Assembly: GCA_035526665.1 (NCBI GenBank) | Contig: DATLBY010000020.1 | Location: 1 to 11,412 of the forward strand | Source of the DNA: DATLBY01 sp035526665 | GTDB lineage: Bacteria; Acidobacteriota; Terriglobia; Bryobacterales; Bryobacteraceae | DNA: 11,412 nt | Reading direction: 5' to 3' | The notes under the pieces: model-generated | Seen by the model: only the letters and a program-made list of their open reading frames with translations | Told to the model about the DNA's origin: nothing | The model's database searches: none | Shown here: piece by piece, positions 1 to 5,277 of the stretch | How positions within the stretch are numbered: the first letter of the stretch is position 1 | How the letters are laid out: every line of letters begins with the position of its first letter | Translations under genes and position numbers: made by a program

Positions 1-410
1 CGCAGCCGGTAAGCTATGACGCCAGTGGCCGGGCAATCTATGCCCAGCCGGGTTATGCGCAGCCGGTGGGGTATGCCCCGCAGGCAGCACAAAACTGCAC
101 GGAACCGGTGTCATATTCGAACGCGGCGTACGTTCCGGCAAGCGCCCCGGTCTACCGGTCGACCCGTTATGTCCGCACCTATCGCGAGCAGCCTCGGTAT
201 GTGAGGAGTAATTACGTTGAACACGACACGTCTTATGTCCGCCGTGGACGCTCCACTAAGAAATCCGTCGCTATCGTCGCTGGGAGCGCGGGTGTCGGCG
301 CCGCGATCGGCGCGCTGGCAGGTGGAGGTAAAGGCGCGGCTATTGGAGCCCTCTCCGGCGGAGGCGCAGGGTTTCTGTATGACAGGTTGACCCACAATCG
401 AGTGAATTAG
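1..410 (+). CDS. Glycine-zipper protein, 5'-truncated by the window edge
   Basis: The reading frame is open from the first full codon (base 3) to the TAG at 408-410, giving 135 visible residues; the true start lies upstream, and the GTG at 66 is just an internal valine codon. The visible N-terminal part is low-complexity, with repeated Tyr-Ala-Gln-Pro units (YAQPGYAQPVGY around residues 13-24), then a basic, Tyr/Arg-rich stretch (about 51-85). Residues 89-126 form a Gly/Ala-rich hydrophobic segment with two tandem 12-residue copies beginning GAAIGAL, typical of glycine-zipper (2TM/YMGG-like) domains that pack helices in membranes. A short charged tail (YDRLTHNRVN) ends the protein. Such proteins are usually envelope-associated; no enzymatic motif is present. 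The function is unknown and the localisation is inferred from the zipper. A strong terminator follows directly, so this gene ends its transcription unit. Confidence 0.8.
   Translation, partial: QPVSYDASGRAIYAQPGYAQPVGYAPQAAQNCTEPVSYSNAAYVPASAPVYRSTRYVRTYREQPRYVRSNYVEHDTSYVRRGRSTKKSVAIVAGSAGVGAAIGALAGGGKGAAIGALSGGGAGFLYDRLTHNRVN
297..368 (+). repeat. Tandem 36-bp coding duplication in the glycine zipper
   Basis: Two adjacent 36-base units (297-332 and 333-368) encode GAAIGALAGGGK and GAAIGALSGGGA. The peptides differ at two of twelve positions, while the DNA has diverged at many third positions. This suggests an old duplication kept by selection on the protein rather than a recent slippage event. 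Confidence 0.6.
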
Positions 411-435
411 CCTCTTCCATCAATTTACCTCCGAA

Positions 436-465
436 GGGCGAGACCAAGGACTCGCCCATTTTTTT
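436..465 (+). terminator. Rho-independent terminator
   Basis: A perfect 7-bp GC-rich stem (GGGCGAG at 436-442 pairing with CTCGCCC at 451-457) closes an 8-base loop. One A and a run of seven T follow (459-465). It lies 25 bases after the stop of the glycine-zipper gene and must end that transcript. The T-run ends only 17 bases before the next start codon. Confidence 0.9.
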
Positions 466-469
466 GGTC

Positions 470-475
470 TACTGT
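470..475 (+). promoter_or_regulatory. Candidate -10 box for a leaderless methyltransferase transcript
   Basis: TACTGT matches the TAnnnT core of a -10 element and lies exactly 7 bases before the ATG at 483, which would put transcription initiation at or next to the A of the start codon. No Shine-Dalgarno sequence precedes the ATG, and the upstream terminator should block read-through. No convincing -35 box is visible; the expected position falls inside the terminator hairpin. Confidence 0.35.
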
Positions 476-482
476 GTTCTGC

Positions 483-1016
483 ATGTGGGACGAGCGATAC
501 AAACAGGAAAAAGACATCCCTAGGGAGCCGGAGCCTCTGCTGGTAGAGTGGGTCCGCAGCGTGGCTCCGGGACACGCTCTCGATCTTGCGTGCGGCGCAG
601 GCCGCAATTCGATTTTTCTTGCGGCAAACGGCTGGACGGTGGATGCCATTGATTCCTCGTCCGCGGGTCTGCACTTGCTCAAAAAGCGATCAGAAGGTTT
701 ACCGGTCCGTACCCATCTGGCTGACCTCGAGTACTACGACCTGCCACCGGAGACATATGACCTCGTATGCAACTTCCATTACCTGCAGCGCAGCCTATTT
801 CCGCGGATTGCAAGCTCGCTGAAATCCGGCGGCGTCTTCCTGGCGGTCATTTCCATGCAGGATTCCGATCCGGGCATCAAACCAATGAACCCCGAGTACC
901 TGCTGGCGCCCGGGGAACTGCCAAAACATTTCCCTGAGTGGGTGATTTTACGCTGGGAGAAGCGCAAAGCCGTTGGGAGCCGGCGTTATTGTGCATTTGC
1001 GGCCCGAAAACCGTGA
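483..1016 (+). CDS. Class I SAM-dependent methyltransferase
   Basis: The 177-residue protein carries a class I (Rossmann-like) methyltransferase core. An N-terminal MWDERY resembles the opening of TehB-like small methyltransferases. Motif I is LDLACGAGRN (residues 33-42), which binds S-adenosylmethionine. The acidic end of strand 2 is VDAID (53-57), likely contacting the ribose. A YDLVCNFHYLQRSLF segment matches motif IV and the following helix, and LKSGGVFLAVIS matches the motif VI region. The size fits single-domain enzymes of this group. The methyl acceptor cannot be predicted. I chose ATG 483 over an in-frame GTG at 474 because MWDERY is the usual family start and a -10-like box covers the GTG. 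The gene sits just after a terminator, with no ribosome binding site, so it is probably transcribed alone or with the next gene, 124 bases downstream. Confidence 0.88.
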   Translation: MWDERYKQEKDIPREPEPLLVEWVRSVAPGHALDLACGAGRNSIFLAANGWTVDAIDSSSAGLHLLKKRSEGLPVRTHLADLEYYDLPPETYDLVCNFHYLQRSLFPRIASSLKSGGVFLAVISMQDSDPGIKPMNPEYLLAPGELPKHFPEWVILRWEKRKAVGSRRYCAFAARKP

Positions 1017-1130
1017 CGCGCCGCCGCTCGGGTGCGCTGAAACTTGTCTTGCAAACGCAGCGTCTTCTATGTCAGTATTGCGGGATAACGAAACACGACT
1101 ATGTCGTCGATATATCCCACGGGAGCTTTC

Positions 1131-1135
1131 AGGAG
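1131..1135 (+). promoter_or_regulatory. Ribosome binding site fixing the start at 1141
   Basis: AGGAG lies 5 bases before the ATG at 1141. The frame stays open upstream to 973, with an in-frame ATG at 1069, but neither upstream start has a comparable site, and the 973 start would overlap the methyltransferase. Confidence 0.6.
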
Positions 1136-1140
1136 CTTAT

Positions 1141-1758
1141 ATGGACATGATCGGTGATCGGCGCTTCGTAGAGATTCCAGGTGAAAAGCTGCATGAGCTT
1201 CCGCCGCTCCTGGTGCGCACGGCCTCGAGTGTCAACCGCTTGGATAAGGTCGTGGGCATGGCCAACGACATTATCGAATCGGAAGACCTGATCAGCGAAT
1301 CTCCGAACGCGGAACTCCTGTCGGACCTCGATCATGAGCGCCGGCGGATGGATCTGGCGATCAACCTGGTGGAGCAATACCTGGGCTTCGTGCACCAATG
1401 GCAGTGGGGCGATGGGATTCTGGAGTGGATACGCCAGTGCGAGATGACTTTCGACGTGAATCTGGATTTACGCAACGTGCTGCGCGCGGACCTGTGGCCG
1501 CACGCGAGCCGCTGCAGCTTTGTGACGCTGCTCGAGGATAAGGGCATCAAGGGCGACGGCATCGATCTGGAGAAGGCCGTTGGTCTGCGGCTCACGTTCC
1601 GGCAGCCTCCACCCATGTCTTGTTTCTCCAATCAATTTCTCTTTTATCTGAACTCCACAGTTGCCACCACGGCCTATCAGACCTGGTCGCACATGAACCC
1701 GGCGCCTATCTCGTGCCTTCCGCCGGAGCGCTTCAGCTTCCAGGTTTATAACATGTAG
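1141..1758 (+). CDS. Uncharacterised 205-residue protein
   Basis: I do not recognise this family. The protein is soluble-looking, with no signal peptide or membrane segment. The N-terminal half (residues about 10-85) is acidic and probably helical, with several Leu/Ile/Val-rich stretches and a charged DLDHERRRMDLAINLVEQYL helix. The middle is rich in aromatics (the FVHQWQWGDGILEWI region) and is followed by a DVNLDLRNVLRADLWPHASRC segment. The C-terminal part contains PPPMSCFSNQFLFYLNS and ends FSFQVYNM. Four cysteines are spread through the C-terminal half without a clear zinc-binding spacing. The start is set by AGGAG at 1131-1135. It lies 124 bases after the methyltransferase and 35 bases before the oxidoreductase, both on the same strand. 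Codon use and length argue for a real gene; the function is unknown. Confidence 0.7.
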   Translation: MDMIGDRRFVEIPGEKLHELPPLLVRTASSVNRLDKVVGMANDIIESEDLISESPNAELLSDLDHERRRMDLAINLVEQYLGFVHQWQWGDGILEWIRQCEMTFDVNLDLRNVLRADLWPHASRCSFVTLLEDKGIKGDGIDLEKAVGLRLTFRQPPPMSCFSNQFLFYLNSTVATTAYQTWSHMNPAPISCLPPERFSFQVYNM

Positions 1759-1780
1759 GCTCCCGACGCCTGAGCCGCGC

Positions 1781-1786
1781 TACCAT
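1781..1786 (+). promoter_or_regulatory. Candidate -10 box for a leaderless oxidoreductase transcript
   Basis: TACCAT fits the TAnnnT -10 core and ends 7 bases before the ATG at 1794, the same geometry as the methyltransferase gene. No Shine-Dalgarno sequence lies in the usual window. A -35 box is not evident, so read-through from the upstream gene is also possible. Confidence 0.35.
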
Positions 1787-1793
1787 ACGCTGT

Positions 1794-2810
1794 ATGCGCA
1801 TCGCAGTGCTCGGTGTCGGTTTCATGGGGAGCACCCACATTAGAGCTCTTTCCAATATCCCCAACGGAAAATTAGCGGCGGTTTTCAGCAACGATCCTAA
1901 GAAACTTCGAGGTGAGCTTACCGGCATCCAGGGTAACCTCGGCGGCGAGGGTCAGGTGTACGATTTCACGGAAGTGAAAAAGTATCGCGACTTGCACTTG
2001 CTCCTGGCCGACCCCGAGATTGACGCGGTAGACATCTGCCTTCCGACGGACATGCACACGGCGGTGGCGATGGAAGCGCTCCGGGCGGGGAAGCACGTCC
2101 TGGTGGAGAAGCCGATGGCGCTCACCGGCGAACTGGCTGACCAGATGATTGAGGAGGCGCGCAAGAGCGGCCGCGTGCTGATGAGCGCGCAAGTCCTTCG
2201 CTTCGTGCCGGCGTATCGCGCTCTGATTGCTGCAATCGAATCCGGATCCTATGGACCTGTCAGAACTGCCCTGTTCCGGCGGCAGTGCGCGGCTCCGGGC
2301 TGGAGCGGCTGGCTGGCCGATTCGTCGCGTAGCGGAGGAGGCGTTTTTGATCTGCTGATCCACGATGTGGACATGTGCATCCGCTTGTTTGGCGCACCTG
2401 CCTCTGTCTCGGCGACGGGTTATGAGGATTTAGCGAATGGCGTGGACACCCTGGCAGCTACCCTCCACTATCGCGACGTACCGAGCGTCGTCGTCACCGG
2501 CGGCTGGCAGCATCCCAAGGCCTACCCATTTTCCATGGAGTATACAGTGACCACGCAGGGAGGAACTTTCGAATATAGCTCGGCGCGCACGGTCTCGACG
2601 ATCTTCACTGCCGCGGGCGAGAGCCAGCCGATGGAGCTGCCCGAGCAGGATGGCTTCGAAGCGGAGCTGAGTTACTTTATCGAGTGCTGCAAGACGAATC
2701 AAACACCCGCTCTCTGCCCGCCCAAGCAATCAGCGGCGGCGGTGAAGGTGTTACTGACAATGCTGGAATCTCGCAAGCAGGACGGCCTCAGGTTAGAATG
2801 CCGAGTATGA
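1794..2810 (+). CDS. Gfo/Idh/MocA family NAD(P)-dependent oxidoreductase
   Basis: The 338-residue protein is full-length for this family. The N-terminal Rossmann fold opens with MRIAVLGVGFMGSTH, whose GxGxxG (residues 7-12) binds the dinucleotide. DAVDICLPTDMH (77-88) and HVLVEKPMAL (101-110) follow; the EKP at 105-107 is the hallmark of the family, its lysine being involved in catalysis. The C-terminal alpha/beta domain has GGGVFDLLIHDVDM (181-194), supplying the usual Asp and His near the substrate. Members oxidise or reduce sugars, inositols and related polyols in the cytoplasm; the exact substrate is not predictable. The stop codon overlaps the start of the next gene (ATGA), a sugar isomerase/epimerase-like protein, so the two probably work in one carbohydrate pathway. 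Translation may begin on a leaderless mRNA. Confidence 0.93.
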   Translation: MRIAVLGVGFMGSTHIRALSNIPNGKLAAVFSNDPKKLRGELTGIQGNLGGEGQVYDFTEVKKYRDLHLLLADPEIDAVDICLPTDMHTAVAMEALRAGKHVLVEKPMALTGELADQMIEEARKSGRVLMSAQVLRFVPAYRALIAAIESGSYGPVRTALFRRQCAAPGWSGWLADSSRSGGGVFDLLIHDVDMCIRLFGAPASVSATGYEDLANGVDTLAATLHYRDVPSVVVTGGWQHPKAYPFSMEYTVTTQGGTFEYSSARTVSTIFTAAGESQPMELPEQDGFEAELSYFIECCKTNQTPALCPPKQSAAAVKVLLTMLESRKQDGLRLECRV

Positions 2811-3634
2811 CAAATCTTGAGATCGGCGTCATGTTTTGGGCAGGCGAAGACCCTGTTGAGACGATTCGTAATCAGAAGGCGCTCGGAGTGAACTGCGGGC
2901 AGGTCGGCGTAGCGGGAAACTTTCCGCTGGAAGGCGCGGCGGGCCGGTGGCGCAAGGCGATGGCGGACGAAGGCTTCCGCATTGTGACGGTATTTTGCGC
3001 CTACACCGGGGAAGATTATGCAGACGTTCCCACGGTAGAGCGCACAGTGGGCTTCATGCCTCCGGCGACGCGCGCCGAGCGGGAACGGCGTACGCTGGAA
3101 ATCAGCGACTTCGCCGCTGCTATCGGCGTCAAGAGCATCGCCTGCCACGTAGGTTTTGTACCGGAAGACACCAACGATCCGGAATATAAGGCAGTGCGGG
3201 ACCTGGTACGGCGGGTAGCGGACCATGCCGCGAAGAACGGGCAAACCTTCGCTCTCGAAACGGGCCAGGAACCGGCCGACGCGCTGCTGAAATTCCTAAT
3301 CGACGTGGATCGCAAGAATGTGGGCATCAATTTCGATCCCGCGAACATGATCCTGTACGGGACCGGAGATCCTATCGAGGCGCTCAGTATTTTAGGGCCG
3401 CATGTAATCTCGGTACACGCCAAGGACGGCGAATGGCCTCCCAAGGATGTTGCGAACGCTCTCGGAACCGAACAACCGCTAGGGCAGGGCGCCGTCGGCA
3501 TGGAGCAATTCATCAATAAGCTCAAGCAGGTCGGCTATAAAGGCGTGGTCAATGTAGAGCGTGAAGTGGAAGATGTGGAGCGCAAGAAAGCCGACATGCG
3601 CATGGGTGTCGAGCTTCTCAAAACGCTGATCTAA
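2807..3634 (+). CDS. Sugar phosphate isomerase/epimerase (xylose isomerase-like TIM barrel)
   Basis: The 275-residue protein belongs to the AP-endonuclease 2/xylose isomerase-like TIM-barrel family. Candidate divalent-metal and catalytic residues appear in the expected order: His114 (ACHVGF), Glu151 (LETGQE), Asp177 (NFDPAN), His204 (SVHAKDG) and Glu251 (NVERE). A GTEQPLGQGAVG loop (220-231) before the last strands is also typical. It is likely a cytoplasmic enzyme that isomerises or epimerises a sugar or keto-sugar; the substrate is unknown. ATG 2807 overlaps the oxidoreductase stop as ATGA, pointing to translational coupling. An alternative ATG at 2798 adds three residues and has a weak AGG 5 bases upstream, so either start is possible. 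A longer in-frame extension upstream reads out of frame through the oxidoreductase and is not credible. Confidence 0.9.
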   Translation: MTNLEIGVMFWAGEDPVETIRNQKALGVNCGQVGVAGNFPLEGAAGRWRKAMADEGFRIVTVFCAYTGEDYADVPTVERTVGFMPPATRAERERRTLEISDFAAAIGVKSIACHVGFVPEDTNDPEYKAVRDLVRRVADHAAKNGQTFALETGQEPADALLKFLIDVDRKNVGINFDPANMILYGTGDPIEALSILGPHVISVHAKDGEWPPKDVANALGTEQPLGQGAVGMEQFINKLKQVGYKGVVNVEREVEDVERKKADMRMGVELLKTLI

Positions 3635-3667
3635 AGCTTCTTCACGGCGCGGGAGAAGTTCTCTCAA
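3635..3667 (+). terminator. Possible weak terminator after the oxidoreductase-isomerase pair
   Basis: A 9-bp imperfect stem (3635-3643 with 3652-3660, including two G-U pairs) closes an 8-base loop and begins right after the TAA stop. It is followed only by a mixed pyrimidine stretch (CTCTC), not a true T-run, so its efficiency is doubtful. Confidence 0.3.
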
Positions 3668-3737
3668 CCGGACTCTTCGCGGGAACGCAGGCAGGGCCTT
3701 TGTTGCACCTGTCTGCGGACTCGAGAAGAATGAGGAT

Positions 3738-4280
3738 GTGAAGTATTTAGCCCTGCTCCGCGGCATCAATGTCGGCGGGAAGAACATCGTTAAGATGCCC
3801 GACTTACGGGCCTGTTTCGAGCGGTTGAGTTTGAACAACGTGACCACGTACATCCAGAGTGGCAACGTGCTGTTCGATACCGGATTCAGGAATCCTGGCA
3901 CATTATCCAATGTTATCGAAGAGGCCGTAACAGCCGAGTTCGGCTGGACTTCCCTGGTCGTCATAGTGCCTGAAAAGCAGATTGAGAGGGTAGTGAAGCT
4001 AGCACCTCCTGGCTTCGGCGCTCATCCCGCCCAATGCCGGTATGACGTGGTTTTTATCAAAAGGCCGCTGCGCGCTCGACATATCTTGCCAACCATCAGT
4101 CTGCATGACGAGGTGGACGAAGCTTGTGAAGGCAACGGTGTTCTGTATTTCACGAGACTCAAAGAAAAATCAACTCAGAGTCACCTGCGAAGGCTCATTA
4201 ACAATCCCGCCTACAGAAGTATGACGATCCGCAACTGGAACACGACGACTGAGTTGTATCGGCTGATGAACCGCAGGTAG
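3738..4280 (+). CDS. DUF1697 family protein
   Basis: The 180-residue protein matches the DUF1697 family over its full length. The signature is the opening KYLALLRGINVGGKN (residues 2-16) followed by MPDLRACFE and the NVTTYIQSGNVLF block (34-46). The conserved GINVGG and YIQSGN blocks are intact, and the C-terminal RNWNTTTELYRLM (165-177) is also a family feature. No biochemical function is established for DUF1697, so none is assigned. The start is a GTG at 3738; neither nearby ATG (3730 and 3736) is in frame. A GAGAAG at 3723-3728, 9 bases upstream, is a plausible ribosome binding site. The gene stands alone, 103 bases after the isomerase and 215 bases before the antitoxin, so it is probably a monocistronic housekeeping or accessory gene. 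Confidence 0.9.
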   Translation: MKYLALLRGINVGGKNIVKMPDLRACFERLSLNNVTTYIQSGNVLFDTGFRNPGTLSNVIEEAVTAEFGWTSLVVIVPEKQIERVVKLAPPGFGAHPAQCRYDVVFIKRPLRARHILPTISLHDEVDEACEGNGVLYFTRLKEKSTQSHLRRLINNPAYRSMTIRNWNTTTELYRLMNRR

Positions 4281-4428
4281 CTCTTGTCATATTCGGACTT
4301 CTCACAAGCTGCAGCAGTTCGGAACGGGCGGGCAGGGCCAAATGTTACTGGGCGAGGTCGGCAGGGCCCGGCCCCTCCTTGTCCGGTGCTTGAGTGAGGA
4401 CGGAACTCGCCTCATCGTCATGTCGGTT
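4281..4428. other. Intergenic region with short GC-rich repeats
   Basis: No convincing gene is present. The stretch holds two copies of GGCAGGGCC (4331-4339 and 4360-4368); a third copy lies before the DUF1697 gene at 3690-3698. No T-run terminator is visible after DUF1697. Confidence 0.4.
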
Positions 4429-4454
4429 TACTGTATAGTAGTCAATATAACTAC
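4429..4454 (+). promoter_or_regulatory. Candidate promoter/operator of the toxin-antitoxin pair
   Basis: This is a local AT-rich island in GC-rich DNA, 42 bases upstream of the antitoxin ATG. It holds two small inverted repeats: TACT-GTAT-AGTA (4429-4440) and GTAGT-N7-ACTAC (4438-4454). They overlap two -10-like hexamers, TATAGT (4434-4439) and TATAAC (4446-4451). Phd/YefM antitoxins typically bind palindromes overlapping their own promoter, so autoregulation here is reasonable, but the -35 box is unclear and the exact operator is inferred. Confidence 0.4.
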
Positions 4455-4495
4455 CCTTCATCAGTACACATCATCGCTACACATCGAGGATCAAC

Positions 4496-4738
4496 ATGGA
4501 CAAAGCAGTTTCGGCCGCAGAAGCCAATCGACGGTTCTCGGAACTTCTCCGAACTGTCAAGAAGGGCCGAAGCGTCATCGTGACAAGTCACGGCAAGCCA
4601 GTGGCCAAAATCACACCGATGATTCAAGATGAACGGGCCGCAGAGGGGGCGCGATCCGCCCTTTTCGCCCGTCTCCGGAGAGAACGGGCTGTGAAGGCTG
4701 GCCGCTGGACGCGTGACGAGTTGTATGATGCGCCATGA
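4496..4738 (+). CDS. Type II antitoxin, Phd/YefM family
   Basis: The 80-residue protein has the Phd/YefM N-terminal DNA-binding and dimerisation domain: a helix with EANRRFSELLRTVKKG (residues 8-23), then the strand-turn-strand SVIVTSHGKPVAKITP (25-40), a family hallmark. The C-terminal part (about 45-80) is charged and ends with RWTRDELYD, the kind of flexible tail that wraps and inhibits the toxin. Length is normal. A GAGGA ribosome binding site at 4486-4490 lies 5 bases before the ATG. The stop overlaps the toxin start (ATGA, 4735-4738), coupling translation of the two proteins. By family, it neutralises the adjacent toxin in the cytoplasm and represses the operon, probably at the inverted repeats around 4429-4454. 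Confidence 0.9.
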   Translation: MDKAVSAAEANRRFSELLRTVKKGRSVIVTSHGKPVAKITPMIQDERAAEGARSALFARLRRERAVKAGRWTRDELYDAP

Positions 4739-5190
4739 AGGTCGCCTTGGACACCAACGTGCTTGCTTACGCCGAGGGGATAAACGGAGCGGCCATGCGG
4801 GACAAGGCGCTGGAGCTGATTCAGCAATTGCCACAAGGGGCTATCGTGCTCCCGGTTCAGACATTAGGTGAGCTGTTTAACGTACTCGTCCGAAAGGCCA
4901 AGCGGCGCCCGGCACATGCAAGAGCGGCCGTGCTTAGCTGGTGTGACGCGTATCCGGTAATTGAGACGTCCTCCACCGTCATGATCAACGCAACAGATCT
5001 GGCGTCCGATCATGGCCTTACGATTTGGGACTCGGTTGTGCTGGCCGCGTCGGCGGAAGCCGCATGTCGCTTGTTTCTCTCGGAGGATCTCCAAGAGGGA
5101 TTCACTTGGCGTGGAGTGACCGTCACCAACCCGTTTGCGCCCACGCTCCACCCACTGTTGGCGGCGTTGCTTCCGGCGATTGAGCAGTGA
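4735..5190 (+). CDS. VapC-like PIN-domain ribonuclease toxin
   Basis: The 151-residue protein is a PIN-domain nuclease. The acidic metal-binding residues are all present: Asp6 in LDTNVLAY, Glu46 in LGELFNVL, Asp99 in IWDSVVLAAS and Asp118 in LSEDLQEGF. This set coordinates Mg or Mn in VapC toxins, which cut RNA (commonly tRNA or rRNA) to halt growth when the antitoxin is lost. Because the active site is complete, the toxin is probably functional. The length is slightly above the usual 130-140 residues, owing to a C-terminal extension (about 134-151). The gene overlaps the antitoxin by the ATGA tetranucleotide and has no separate ribosome binding site of note. The RNA target cannot be predicted. 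Confidence 0.92.
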   Translation: MKVALDTNVLAYAEGINGAAMRDKALELIQQLPQGAIVLPVQTLGELFNVLVRKAKRRPAHARAAVLSWCDAYPVIETSSTVMINATDLASDHGLTIWDSVVLAASAEAACRLFLSEDLQEGFTWRGVTVTNPFAPTLHPLLAALLPAIEQ

Positions 5191-5232
5191 TCTAGGAGTT
5201 GGGTCTTCTGGCAGTGCCCTACGGGGGATCGC

Positions 5233-5258
5233 TCTCCCGGACGTTGGCGCCCGGGAGA
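5233..5258. terminator. Hairpin between convergent genes, possible bidirectional terminator
   Basis: A perfect 8-bp stem, TCTCCCGG (5233-5240) with CCGGGAGA (5251-5258), encloses a 10-base loop. It lies 43 bases after the toxin stop on the plus strand and 20 bases after the receptor stop on the minus strand. No T-run flanks it in either direction, so it is not a classical intrinsic terminator. Confidence 0.35.
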
Positions 5259-5277
5259 TCAATCAGTCCTTGCATAG

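Noticed and set aside
973..1140. N-terminal extension of the 205-residue protein back to 973 or 1069
   Set aside because: Neither upstream start has a ribosome binding site, the 973 start would overlap the methyltransferase coding region, and AGGAG directly precedes ATG 1141.
2684..2806. Upstream extension of the isomerase to 2684
   Set aside because: The extra residues come from reading the 3' end of the oxidoreductase gene in another frame. The ATGA overlap at 2807 and the family's usual N-terminus fit a start at 2807 or 2798.
4342..4632. A 96-codon plus-strand frame overlapping the antitoxin
   Set aside because: It runs through the promoter and repeat region and the antitoxin gene in a different frame, and its translation resembles no protein family.
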